Assembly (NCBI RefSeq): GCF_005503445.1
Contig: NZ_SCOH01000046.1
Location: 1 to 36,584, forward strand
Direction: 5' to 3'
DNA from: Chitinivorax sp. B
GTDB taxonomy: Bacteria > Pseudomonadota > Gammaproteobacteria > Burkholderiales > SCOH01
Length of the DNA: 36,584 nt
Below the pieces are notes generated by a model, which saw only the letters and a list, made by a program, of their open reading frames with translations, searched no databases and was not told the DNA's origin. Both the position numbers and the translations under genes were made by a program. Shown piece after piece: positions 16,438-25,551 of the stretch. Position 1 is the first letter of the stretch; every line of letters begins with the position of its first letter.

Positions 16438-17019
16438 ATGTCCAGTTACGACGAACACTATGCAGTAGAGCCGGCATTGTTCGGCATGCCCTATCCTGAA
16501 TTCGCCAAATTGGTAGCTACTTTCCCACCGACAGGGAATGCGCTGGATCTGGGGTGCGGACAAGGTAGAGACGCGTTGTTACTGGCACGACATGGTTTGC
16601 AGGTGACTGCAATGGACACTTCTGCCGTGGGTGTGGCGCAGATGGTGTCCCAAGCAATGGAACAAGGTTTGCAGGTGCGAGGGATGGTCGGTGACGCTTT
16701 TGATTTTCTGCCACCACAGAGCTATGACGTGATTGTACTGAACGGCATACTTCATTTTGGCGAAGATTGGGAGCGTGAGTTGGAGCTGCTGGAACGGCTG
16801 GTCTGGCATACTCGGGCTGGTGGGCATCTATGCCTGTTCATGCATCGGGTGACGGCAAATGAACGGCGTTTGCGAAACTTTTACCGCCAACTGGGTGACG
16901 GCTGGCGGATCGTGAATCAGTCATACATCGATTTTGTTTATCAAGAGCAATCAACCCAATACCAATCCAATATCGAACTGTTCATGTTCGTTATCCAGCG
17001 TAATCCAGTCACAGTATGA
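16438..17019 (+). CDS. SAM-dependent methyltransferase, TehB-like
   Basis: 193 residues. A class I methyltransferase fold: motif I ALDLGCGQGRDALLLA at ~36-51, the acidic ribose-binding position in AMDTSA (~58-63), GDAFDF (~84-89) and YDVIVLNGILHFG (motif IV, ~94-107). The spacing and the 'GCGQGRDALLLA' form resemble the TehB/tellurite-resistance-type and small-molecule thiol methyltransferases. Substrate is not predictable. The ATG at 16438 has a GGAGTGAG ribosome site. No tellurite partner gene (TehA) is nearby; a hairpin terminator follows and the next gene is convergent. Confidence 0.8.
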   Translation: MSSYDEHYAVEPALFGMPYPEFAKLVATFPPTGNALDLGCGQGRDALLLARHGLQVTAMDTSAVGVAQMVSQAMEQGLQVRGMVGDAFDFLPPQSYDVIVLNGILHFGEDWERELELLERLVWHTRAGGHLCLFMHRVTANERRLRNFYRQLGDGWRIVNQSYIDFVYQEQSTQYQSNIELFMFVIQRNPVTV

Positions 17020-17060
17020 CCGGTTATCAGTCGATCCGTTCGCGAGCAGCGCTTGACCTT

Positions 17061-17082
17061 CGATCCTGAGGTCTCTGGATCG
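17061..17082 (+). terminator. Probable terminator after the methyltransferase gene
   Basis: Six-bp stem CGATCC/GGATCG (17061-17066 with 17077-17082) with a ten-base loop followed by GGTTTTT, 42 bases after the stop. The stem is short but the T-run is good. Confidence 0.5.
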
Positions 17083-17240
17083 GGTTTTTGTGCTGGCGAC
17101 ACCCATCATGCAGGTTATACCGCAGCGCCTGGATGCTACTCAGGCGCTGAAGGACTTGAGTTTATCGCCGTCGAACCTGCTGTGAATGGTTGAAAGCCAC
17201 GATGCCAAACGTAGGCAGTCAGATATCGGGCACTAGCTGG

Positions 17241-18068
17241 TCAATCATTCAGCAACGTTTCCCAGCCTCGCATCTGTTCGCAAACCTCAGGTAATTCTTC
17301 GAAGATCCGCTCGACAGGTAAGCCAAGCCGTTGTGCGACGACTGTTGGAAAATTTGACCGCAATTCTGCAGTATCGGTATCGCTGAGTACGCCGTGCATC
17401 AGATATTCCGCGATATGTACCAGGCCGGCCAATGCTGAGAAGGGTTCACCATCCATCGGGGCTGCGTGCATACGAATGGCTGCCTGGATATGATCAGGGA
17501 AATTCCAGCGTCGGGCCAGTTCGGCACCGACTTCGGCGTGATCGAAGCCAAAAGTATTCTGTTCACACTGAATGCGGTTGGCGCCTCCTTTCACCAAACG
17601 ATCGATATCGGATTCATCCTTTGGGTTGGCCAGCCGCATCAGTAGCTGGCCAATGGTGTGCATCAAGCCGGCAGTAAAAGCAACTTCTCCGTTCAGCTTG
17701 GCCAATTTGGCCAACCATTTCGATAAGTTGCCGACAGATAGATTGCCGATCCAGTACTGTTTGCTGTCGAAATTCGCAATACGAACCTTCATGCCTGCCA
17801 AGCCCGATGCAATCACCAAAGTACGTAGCTTGTCGAACCCGAGTACCACCACGGCGTCCTCGATTGAGCCGATTTGCCGCGGCGCACCAAAGTGGGCTGT
17901 GTTGGCAAGGCGCAGTACTTTGGCGGAGATGGTCTGGTCCCGGCTGATGGTTTTGGCCAACTGGTCGATATCCAGATCTTCCTTGTCAAAGCTGGCAATG
18001 AGTTCTTGTACCACGCTGGGAATGGTTGGCATTTCATGAAGGTGATCGAATACGGCGTCCATTTTCAT
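17241..18068 (-). CDS. HDOD domain signalling protein
   Basis: 275 residues. An HDOD domain, an HD-GYP relative without the metal-binding HD pair, fills residues ~8-210: MPTIPSVVQEL near the N-terminus, RDQTISAKVLRLANTAHFG (~43-61), VVVLGFDKLR (~73-82) and GLMHTIGQLLM (~134-144) are the typical blocks. No catalytic phosphodiesterase residues are expected and none are obvious. There is no sensor or output domain, so it is a single-domain cytosolic adaptor. In beta- and gammaproteobacteria such proteins are linked to c-di-GMP, motility and surface behaviour, but no partner gene lies beside it. It is divergent from the ketoacyl synthase gene with a 299-bp gap; a second ATG two codons downstream is an alternative start. 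Confidence 0.85.
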   Translation of the reverse strand: MKMDAVFDHLHEMPTIPSVVQELIASFDKEDLDIDQLAKTISRDQTISAKVLRLANTAHFGAPRQIGSIEDAVVVLGFDKLRTLVIASGLAGMKVRIANFDSKQYWIGNLSVGNLSKWLAKLAKLNGEVAFTAGLMHTIGQLLMRLANPKDESDIDRLVKGGANRIQCEQNTFGFDHAEVGAELARRWNFPDHIQAAIRMHAAPMDGEPFSALAGLVHIAEYLMHGVLSDTDTAELRSNFPTVVAQRLGLPVERIFEELPEVCEQMRGWETLLND

Positions 18069-18367
18069 GATGGGCGTCTCCTGATTGGCAATGAGATGGA
18101 CAAGTTTTCAGCATAGACGACCCATCGCTGAAAATCGTCAAGGTCTGTGCAATTGGTCAGCTGCCCATAACCAGTTCTACAAAAAAGCCACCTTCTTGCA
18201 GTGCGGATGGTCCGCAGTCTGGATGGCGGTCATGCAAAAGGGCAGATGTGTGATTACTCGGAAGTCATGGCTTGGTGGTGTGTCTGGCAGGTGAAACTTG
18301 TGTCAACAGCACCTATGATTTGGAGTAAGATTCGCGCCTTTATTTGCTCCGCAGGATACCGATCATC

Positions 18368-19486
18368 ATGCAACGCGTCGTCATCAGTGGCACAGGCCTT
18401 CATATTCCGCCTTTTCAAGTGACCAATGAAGAATTGGTGGCTGCTTTCAACGAATATGCACGTCGCTTCAATGAGGCGAATCGGGAAAAGATCGAAGCAG
18501 GTACGCTGGTGGCCATGGAGCCGTCCAGTGTGGAATTCATCGAAAAGGCATCCGGCATCAAGCGACGCTATGTAGTTGAGAAAGCAGGTGTTCTGGATCC
18601 GGAACGCATGTATCCACATGTGCCGGAGCGTAGCAATGATGTGTTGTCTTTGCAGGCCGAGATGGCAGTGGCAGCCGCCAAACAGGCGCTGGAGCATGCC
18701 GGCAAGGCCCCGCAGGATATCGATGCCGTGATCGTCGCGTGTTCCAATATGCAGCGGGCTTATCCCGCCATGGCAATCGAAGTGCAGAACGCCTTGGGTT
18801 GTGGGGGGTATGCATTTGATATGAATGTGGCGTGTTCGTCAGCCACCTTTGGTATCGAGCAGGCTACCAATGCCATCAAATCGGGTACTGCCCGGGCGGT
18901 ATTGGTCATCAACCCGGAGATTTGTTCCGCACATCTGGAGTTCCGTGATCGCGATTGCCATTTCATCTTCGGTGATGTTTGCACCGCAATGGTGGTTGAG
19001 GCGGAGCATACAGCCTGTCCTGGCAGTTTCGAGATTCTGGGCACTAGGCTGGCTACCCAGTTCTCCAACAACATTCGTAACAACTTCGGCTTCATGAATC
19101 GATTTGACGAATCGGGAATCGGTGCACGTGACAAGTTGTTCATGCAGGAAGGTCGCAAGGTATTTAAAGAAGTCTGTCCAATGGTGGCTGATCATATCGG
19201 CGGGCATCTAGGTACGCTGGAACTGGCACCAACCGACGTCAAGCGATACTGGTTGCATCAGGCAAATCTGAGCATGAACCAACTGATTGTCCGCAAATTG
19301 TTGGGGCGAGACGCGACTGAGCAAGAGGCACCAGTGATCCTCGATGAATTCGCCAATACGAGCTCGGCGGGTTCCATCATCGCTTTCCATCGCCATCATG
19401 AGGACCTGCAGCCGGGTGAGGTGGGCGTGATTTCATCATTCGGAGCGGGATACTCGGTGGGTAGTGTCGTACTTCGCCGTTTATGA
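18368..19486 (+). CDS. Beta-ketoacyl-ACP synthase III family protein (FabH-like, long form)
   Basis: 372 residues starting [11 protein letters not shown] thiolase-fold condensing enzyme with the full KAS III triad: Cys156 in [11 protein letters not shown], His297 in WLHQAN and Asn330 in FANTSSAGS. It is longer than housekeeping FabH (about 320) and has a distinctive N-terminal insert (residues ~25-65, ending [13 protein letters not shown]). From memory it resembles Pseudomonas PA3286, which condenses octanoyl-CoA with malonyl-ACP and so feeds beta-oxidation products into fatty acid synthesis; that substrate is inferred. The ribosome site CAGGAT lies about 11 bases before the chosen ATG; an in-frame TTG/ATG-type start upstream at 18344 has no better support. 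It stands alone between the divergent HDOD gene and tamA, with a strong terminator after it. Confidence 0.88.
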   Translation: MQRVVISGTGLHIPPFQVTNEELVAAFNEYARRFNEANREKIEAGTLVAMEPSSVEFIEKASGIKRRYVVEKAGVLDPERMYPHVPERSNDVLSLQAEMAVAAAKQALEHAGKAPQDIDAVIVACSNMQRAYPAMAIEVQNALGCGGYAFDMNVACSSATFGIEQATNAIKSGTARAVLVINPEICSAHLEFRDRDCHFIFGDVCTAMVVEAEHTACPGSFEILGTRLATQFSNNIRNNFGFMNRFDESGIGARDKLFMQEGRKVFKEVCPMVADHIGGHLGTLELAPTDVKRYWLHQANLSMNQLIVRKLLGRDATEQEAPVILDEFANTSSAGSIIAFHRHHEDLQPGEVGVISSFGAGYSVGSVVLRRL

Positions 19487-19506
19487 CATATTCACAACGG
19501 TTGAAC

Positions 19507-19534
19507 AAAAAGCCGCGTATTGACGCGGCTTTTT
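19507..19534 (+). terminator. Rho-independent terminator after the ketoacyl synthase gene
   Basis: An 11-bp stem (19507-19517 with 19524-19534), six-base loop, T-run continuing downstream, 20 bases after the stop codon. Confidence 0.9.
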
Positions 19535-19598
19535 TCTTTTCCTGTGTAAATGGCCTCACGTAGAATCAGCCACTCACGAAGGCTAGAGGCGGGATCGG

Positions 19599-21347
19599 GT
19601 GCGAAACAAGGTTTGGGTAATCGGGTTGGTGGCGTTGATCGGTGGCGGCACAGCGCCTGCCATGGCAGCTGATTTTGCTTATGAAGTCGAGATTGATAGC
19701 CCGGATGGCACACTGCAAGGCCTGCTGGAAAAACATCTGGATATCATGCGTTATCGCGACAGCGAACTGATGACACCTGAGCAATTGCGTCGCCTGTATC
19801 GGGATATGCCTAAGCAGGCAGCCGATCTGTTGGCTACGGAAGGTTACTTGTCACCCACATTTGAGCCTGAGCTGGATGACCGTAAAACGCCTTGGCAAGT
19901 GAAGCTGAGAGTGGTAACAGGTCAGCCTGCTGAAATTGCCGATGTCACCATTTCGTTGACAGGCGCCGTGCTTAACGAGCCGGATGGCGAAGTGCGGCAA
20001 CGTCGGATTATTCGAGGCTGGTCGCTGAAAAAAGGTGAGCGATTCCGCCAGGCCGACTGGGACACTGCCAAACGTGGTGGCCTGCAAGGATTACTGGTGA
20101 ATCGGTTTCCGTCAGCCAGTATTGCCGACAGCGAAGCCTTGATTGATCCCGCCACCAGTAGTGCCAAACTCCGGGTGGTTTATGATAGTGGGCCACGGTT
20201 TACCTTGGGTGAATTGAAAGTAGTGGGCCTGAAACGTTATCCGCGCAGCCTGATCGATAACTTGTGGGCGCAAGAACCAGGTGAACCTTACGACTACGCT
20301 CAAATCACTGAATTCCAGTCCACTTTGCAGTCCACTCCGTATTTTGATTCAGTGTATGTGGACGTCGATATCGACCCGACTCATGCCGAACTTGCACCGG
20401 TTACAGTTACGGTCAAGGAAGCGCCAGTACAGAAAATTGGCGTGGGGCTGGGTTACGGCACCGACAAAGGTATCCGTACTGAATTGGATTACCGTTATAA
20501 CAATCTGCTGGAAAAAGGCTGGCTGTATCGGGCGCGTGTAGCGGTGGAACGAGAGCAGCAAGAGGTCGAAACCGGTATTGACTTCCCACGCAATGAACGT
20601 GGCTACTACGATGGGGTGTTCATTCGCAATCGACGCAGCGAAACGCAGGGTTTGCAGCTCAACAAGACCGAACTGGGCGCGTCCCGTACTCGGACACGCG
20701 CTGGTATCGGTTTGACGTATCAAGTGAACTACCTGATCGAGCGTTCACAGTTGGGGGAGGAACGTGATACCAATCGAGCTCTGACTCTGGGCTACAAATG
20801 GGTACGCCGCGATGTCGACAATCTACTTGATCCGCGGCGAGGTAATGTATTGGAACTGCAATTGGCTGGTGCCGCACGTGGCATGTTGTCTGATACCAGT
20901 TTTGTGCGTGGCTACGCTCGTGCAGCATTGTATTGGCCACTGGGCAGGCAGTTTCTACTGCAGATGCGTGGCGAAATTGGTCAAGTGGTGGCACAAAACG
21001 TAGACCGGGTACCACGTGATTGGTTGTTCCGTGTCGGTGGCTCCGGTTCGGTGCGTGGTTATGCCTTTGAAAGCCTGGGTGTGCCTGTAGATGGCGGCAT
21101 ACAGCCAGGTGACGTAATGGCGACCGTATCAGTCGAGTTACAACGTCGGATTGTGAAAAACTGGCGGGCTGCCGTTTTTATGGATGCGGGTAATGCCAGT
21201 AACTCTTGGGATGGATTTACCTTGCAACGAGGCTATGGTGTCGGGGCTCGTTATCAAAGCAAGGTGGGATTGTTTGCGCTGGATCTTGGCTATGGCGAGG
21301 CAGTACGTAAATGGCGTTTGCACGCCTCGTTAGGAATTGCGTTCTGA
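19599..21347 (+). CDS. tamA: Translocation and assembly module outer-membrane protein TamA
   Basis: 582 residues from a GTG at 19599 with a GAGG-containing ribosome site. A Sec signal peptide (MRNKVWVIGLVALIGGGTAP then AMA, cut after residue ~23) is followed by POTRA-like domains (~25-270; for example FTLGELKVVGLKRYPRSLI) and a C-terminal Omp85 beta-barrel (~280-582). The barrel includes the L6-loop type motif VRGY (in GGSGSVRGYAFES, ~490) and ends in aromatic Phe, LHASLGIAF, as barrel proteins do. TamA in the outer membrane and TamB in the inner membrane form a periplasm-spanning complex for outer-membrane protein and lipid traffic. tamB starts two bases after the stop, so the pair is translationally coupled. 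Confidence 0.93.
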   Translation: MRNKVWVIGLVALIGGGTAPAMAADFAYEVEIDSPDGTLQGLLEKHLDIMRYRDSELMTPEQLRRLYRDMPKQAADLLATEGYLSPTFEPELDDRKTPWQVKLRVVTGQPAEIADVTISLTGAVLNEPDGEVRQRRIIRGWSLKKGERFRQADWDTAKRGGLQGLLVNRFPSASIADSEALIDPATSSAKLRVVYDSGPRFTLGELKVVGLKRYPRSLIDNLWAQEPGEPYDYAQITEFQSTLQSTPYFDSVYVDVDIDPTHAELAPVTVTVKEAPVQKIGVGLGYGTDKGIRTELDYRYNNLLEKGWLYRARVAVEREQQEVETGIDFPRNERGYYDGVFIRNRRSETQGLQLNKTELGASRTRTRAGIGLTYQVNYLIERSQLGEERDTNRALTLGYKWVRRDVDNLLDPRRGNVLELQLAGAARGMLSDTSFVRGYARAALYWPLGRQFLLQMRGEIGQVVAQNVDRVPRDWLFRVGGSGSVRGYAFESLGVPVDGGIQPGDVMATVSVELQRRIVKNWRAAVFMDAGNASNSWDGFTLQRGYGVGARYQSKVGLFALDLGYGEAVRKWRLHASLGIAF

Positions 21348-21348
21348 C

Positions 21349-24300
21349 ATGATGACCGATACTCCGCCTGTTACAACGCCACCATCACGGTTAAAACGAA
21401 TCTGGCACCATAGCTGGCGTACGATTGCCTGGCTGCTGATCGTGCTGATGATATTGGTCGGTCTGCTGATTGGGTTGACTACCACTACACCCGGGTTGAA
21501 TCTATTGGTCGGTGCGGTCAATCGCCTGAGTGGTGGCCTGGTCAGCATCAATGGGCTACAAGGCTCGCTTTGGCAGAGCTTGCAGTTGGATGAGCTCAAA
21601 ATTGCCAGTGGCAAAACCCGTATTCAACTGAACAAAGCGACATTGACCTGGCATCCGACCAAGTTGCTGCAAGGTGCGTTGGCAGTAGATGCGCTGTCGG
21701 TCGATATGCTGATCCTGGATCTGCCACCCAGCAACGAACCTACCATCTTCCCCAGTTCATTACGGGCACCACTGGCCATTCATGCCAAGTCCGTATCACT
21801 CAATCAATTGAAGCTGGTCCAGGAAAACCTGGTGCTATCGCACTTGGTAGCAAGCCTGAACAGCACCGGAGTACAGCATGAGCTCAAGCTGAATTCACTG
21901 ACCAGTCAATGGGGAGCATTGAATGGCAAGCTATCTGTGAATGGTGATGCGCCCTATGTTTTGTCCGGTGAAATCACGGGCAAAGGTGGCTTGGGTGAGC
22001 ACCCGATTCAACTGGAGGCGAGACTGCGTGGTGACTTGAAATCATTGCAAGTGGCATTGGCCGGGCACAGTGGCCAAGCCAAAATGCTGTTGGATGCTCA
22101 GTTGGCACCCTTTGCCAGTTCACCACCTGCAATGGTGCATTCGTTACGAGGTCGGCTGCATGATATTGATTTACCCAGTTGGGTACCTGGTGCGCCAAAG
22201 GCGTTGCTGAATGGCTTGGTCTATGTCGAACCCCATCGAACCGGATGGCGTGGCAAGATCGATTTTGAAAACCGGCAGGCAGGCACGGTTGATGCCGGTG
22301 CCATTCCAGTTGATCGTCTGGTTGGTGGGCTAGGCTATGACTCAGGTACTCTGCAGGCCAATGGGCTGGTGGTCCATCGCAGTAATGGCAACCTGCGATT
22401 GAATGGTACGTTGTCAGAAGCCAAGTTGGCGTTGGAAGGTATTGCCAGCAAACTGGATACCAAGACATTGCACCAAGCACTCAAGCCAACTGCAATCAAT
22501 GGAACGTTGAAGCTCTCGGGCTCTGTATCTGCACCGGCATTGATGGTTGATCTGACCGACGCATTGCTGGCATTGCAGGCAGATCTGCTATGGCAACGTC
22601 AGGGTAAGGCGCCAGCATTGATCGTCAAACACGCCAAGCTGACCCATGAGGCTGGCCGGGCCGAATTGACCGGCCAACTTGGGCTGGATGCACAAAAGGC
22701 ATTCCAGGCCAAGCTGGAGCTGGATCATTTCAAACCCCAGGCATTGGCACAGGTGCCCCCTGCAGATATCAACCTGACTGCCGATGTGGCTGGTGCCTTG
22801 ACGCCGGGGTGGTCGCTGGTGGGTCAATTCAATTTACTGGAAAGCAAGTTGGGGAGCCTGATGGTGAAAGGGCAAGGCACCATCAAGGCACTGGCCGATC
22901 GCATTGAACAAGTACAGTTGGCGCTGACCGCGGGCACCAATCAATTGACGATCAATGGAGCGCTAGGTGAATCCAGCGATACATTGCAATTGGTGTTGCA
23001 GGCACCAGATTTGAATCTGCCTGAATACCAAATGACCGGTGCCGTATCCGTCAATGCTAAATTGACTGGTGCGATGAATCGTCCCTCTCTGATAGCAGCA
23101 GCCACTGCACAGCGCCTTCGACTGCCGGGTGATGTTCAGATCGCCTATCTGGCGAGCCAAGCCAAGCTGGAGGCAGAAGCAGGTGGGCGGCTTGACGCCC
23201 AATTGACTGCTGATGGGATTGCGCTGGCAGGTAAGCAACTGAATAGTGTGCAATTCAAATTGGATGGTACCCGTGCCCAACATCACGCCAGCTTGGCCAT
23301 CAACGGCCAACTGGCCGCTGTGCCCGTTAACTTGAGGCTGGTAGCAACAGGGGCTTTGTCACAAGAGGGCGAGTGGCAGGGAATGGTGAATGAGTTGGAG
23401 AATACTGGTCTGTATGCGATCAAGCTGTTGGCACCACTCCCACTCACTGCCAATACCCAACGCGTGGCGCTGCAATCCGCTTCGTTCAACGTGCTGGGCA
23501 GCCCAGTGCAGCTGGAAAAACTGATTTGGCAGCCACAAGGGTTGGAAGTGGCAGGCCAGGGGCAATTGGATACGGCGCGGTTGTTGGCATTGACTGAACA
23601 GAATCTTCCAATCAAATCCAGCCTGGTGCTGGATGCGCGCTGGCAACTGGTATTGGGCCAGCATCTGGATGGTACATTGGTACTGAAGCGTAGGCAGGGC
23701 GATCTGGTGCTGACCGAAGCAGGTACCGAAGAGGGTATGCCATTGCACTTGAGTGGTACTCAAGTTGAATTGCAGTTGCGACAAGATTTGCTGAATGTAG
23801 TTGCCGATATCACCTCTACCTCGCTTGGCGGTCTCAAGGCCAAAGCCGATGGCGCTTTGGCCAACACCGAAACAGGGTGGGGGGTGGCCAGAACGGTACC
23901 GCTGCGTTGGCGGGTAGATGGTGAAATGGCCTCGATTGCTTGGGTCGGCCCATTGCTGGGGCCAATGGTACGAACAGCTGGCCGAGTGGCATTGGATGTA
24001 ACCGGTGAGCAGATTGGCAGTCGTCTGCAACTGGGCGGATGGGTGCATGGCAATGATCTGGTATTGAACGATCCGGATCGTGGACTTTCCTTCAAGGAAG
24101 GGTTGTTACGTGCCGAGCTGCAGCAGGATCAACTGCTACTGAAAGATCTGCTTCTGAAGGCGGGGAAAGGCCAACTTAGCGGTAGTGGTACGTTGGCATT
24201 ATCTGCCGATGCACCTTCCGCCAATTTGATGGTCAAGGCTGAGCGTTTCGCTGTCTTGACCCGTCCTGACCGGCAACTGGTGATCAGTGGAACAGGCCAG

Positions 24301-25227
24301 ATGCGGCTGGAGCGCAATGAACTTCATCTGGATGCGAAGCTGAAGGCAGACGAAGGTCTGTTCCTAGCAGATAAAAGTGATTCACCCACATTGGGGAATG
24401 ATGTGGTCATTGTTGGCCGTACCAGCAACAAACCCAAAGCAGGTTCGGCAATGCCGGTATTTTTGACGGCAGGGTTTGATCTGGGTGACAAGCTGAAAGT
24501 GCAAGGCTTTGGGTTAGACGCTACCTTGGGCGGTGCCTTGATTGTCAAAGCAACGCCGCGCCGACCACTTTCCGCCAGTGGTACTGTCCAAGTCGAAAAA
24601 GGCCGATATGCTGCCTATGGACAAAAGCTGGTCGTCACCCGCGGATTGGTCAATTTCCAAGGCCCGCTCGATAACCCAAGCCTGGATATTCTAGCTGTGC
24701 GTGAAAACCTGCAGGTCGAAGTGGGGGTACAGGTCGCGGGCACAGCACAAGCACCACGGGTGACGCTCTATTCCGATACGCCCATGCCGGATACGGAAAA
24801 GGTGTCCTGGCTGGTGCTGGGGCATTCCGGCGCCAATATGAGTCAGGGGGACGCGGGTGCTTTGCTACTGGCGGCCAGTGGCTTGCTGGGTGGTGATTCG
24901 GCCAACTCGTTTGCCAAAACCTTGGCAGAAACCTTCGGTCTGGACGAAATCGGGGTGGGTTCAGGTTCTGGCACTAATAAACAAACTGCCAACGGTGAGG
25001 GAGGAGCGCAAGGGCTGTCGTTGAATACCCAGGTGATTACCTTGGGCAAGCGACTATCCGATCGCGTCTACCTGGCTTACGAGCAAGGTCTGACAGGCGC
25101 CAGCGCTGCGCTGAAACTGACCTATCAGATCAGTAAGCGCCTATCAGTAGTGGCACGAGCGGGTCAGCGCGAAACGCATGTTGATGTTCAGTTTACGCAC
25201 CGATTCGATACATTGGGTGATCAATAA
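21349..25227 (+). CDS. tamB: Translocation and assembly module inner-membrane protein TamB
   Basis: About 1292 residues from ATG at 21349 (a second ATG follows immediately; a TTG at 21337 inside tamA would add four residues). A basic N-terminus is followed by one membrane anchor at ~25-43 (IAWLLIVLMILVGLLIGL). The long middle is repetitive amphipathic beta-strand sequence typical of the AsmA/TamB hydrophobic-groove proteins. The C-terminal ~350 residues are the conserved TamB (formerly DUF490) domain, with GRYAAYGQKLVVTRGLVNF and DTEKVSWLVLGH as landmarks, ending in QFTHRF. It spans the periplasm to reach TamA and is now linked to phospholipid transport. Length matches proteobacterial TamB (about 1250-1300). 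Confidence 0.93.
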   Translation: MMTDTPPVTTPPSRLKRIWHHSWRTIAWLLIVLMILVGLLIGLTTTTPGLNLLVGAVNRLSGGLVSINGLQGSLWQSLQLDELKIASGKTRIQLNKATLTWHPTKLLQGALAVDALSVDMLILDLPPSNEPTIFPSSLRAPLAIHAKSVSLNQLKLVQENLVLSHLVASLNSTGVQHELKLNSLTSQWGALNGKLSVNGDAPYVLSGEITGKGGLGEHPIQLEARLRGDLKSLQVALAGHSGQAKMLLDAQLAPFASSPPAMVHSLRGRLHDIDLPSWVPGAPKALLNGLVYVEPHRTGWRGKIDFENRQAGTVDAGAIPVDRLVGGLGYDSGTLQANGLVVHRSNGNLRLNGTLSEAKLALEGIASKLDTKTLHQALKPTAINGTLKLSGSVSAPALMVDLTDALLALQADLLWQRQGKAPALIVKHAKLTHEAGRAELTGQLGLDAQKAFQAKLELDHFKPQALAQVPPADINLTADVAGALTPGWSLVGQFNLLESKLGSLMVKGQGTIKALADRIEQVQLALTAGTNQLTINGALGESSDTLQLVLQAPDLNLPEYQMTGAVSVNAKLTGAMNRPSLIAAATAQRLRLPGDVQIAYLASQAKLEAEAGGRLDAQLTADGIALAGKQLNSVQFKLDGTRAQHHASLAINGQLAAVPVNLRLVATGALSQEGEWQGMVNELENTGLYAIKLLAPLPLTANTQRVALQSASFNVLGSPVQLEKLIWQPQGLEVAGQGQLDTARLLALTEQNLPIKSSLVLDARWQLVLGQHLDGTLVLKRRQGDLVLTEAGTEEGMPLHLSGTQVELQLRQDLLNVVADITSTSLGGLKAKADGALANTETGWGVARTVPLRWRVDGEMASIAWVGPLLGPMVRTAGRVALDVTGEQIGSRLQLGGWVHGNDLVLNDPDRGLSFKEGLLRAELQQDQLLLKDLLLKAGKGQLSGSGTLALSADAPSANLMVKAERFAVLTRPDRQLVISGTGQMRLERNELHLDAKLKADEGLFLADKSDSPTLGNDVVIVGRTSNKPKAGSAMPVFLTAGFDLGDKLKVQGFGLDATLGGALIVKATPRRPLSASGTVQVEKGRYAAYGQKLVVTRGLVNFQGPLDNPSLDILAVRENLQVEVGVQVAGTAQAPRVTLYSDTPMPDTEKVSWLVLGHSGANMSQGDAGALLLAASGLLGGDSANSFAKTLAETFGLDEIGVGSGSGTNKQTANGEGGAQGLSLNTQVITLGKRLSDRVYLAYEQGLTGASAALKLTYQISKRLSVVARAGQRETHVDVQFTHRFDTLGDQ

Positions 25228-25551
25228 CTGTGCGTCAATACAGTAGCTTGCCGATGCTGCACTGCACGATGTGTGATCGATGCAACAAACCCATGCATGC
25301 GGCTACCCGATTGACGTTGAGCATGTTAGTGTAGCGCCCGTGACAACGCGGCACACGGTGCCCGGAGATTGTCCAAACCTGCAGCAGCGCCGTCAGGCGA
25401 TTGTGTTGTTTGCAGCAGGAAAATGTTGTCGGATCAAATGTTTCCGTCGTACTTGCCCAAACTGGATCACACATTGCTTGAAAGCGGCCATGTCGCAAGG
25501 ATCTTCTCTGGTGACATCGGTATTACATAATTCAAGTCTGAGAGGAAAGAG
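25228..25551. other. 324-bp intergenic region before dppA1
   Basis: It must hold the promoter of the first binding-protein gene. CATAAT near 25526 could be a -10 element, but I see no good -35 at the right spacing. The ribosome site GAGAGGAAAG lies just before the dppA1 ATG. No gene or clear terminator for tamB was found. Confidence 0.4.

Noticed and set aside
17123-17149. 9-bp inverted repeat CAGCGCCTG/CAGGCGCTG between convergent genes
   Set aside because: No T-run on either side, so not called a terminator; no repeat copies seen elsewhere in the window.
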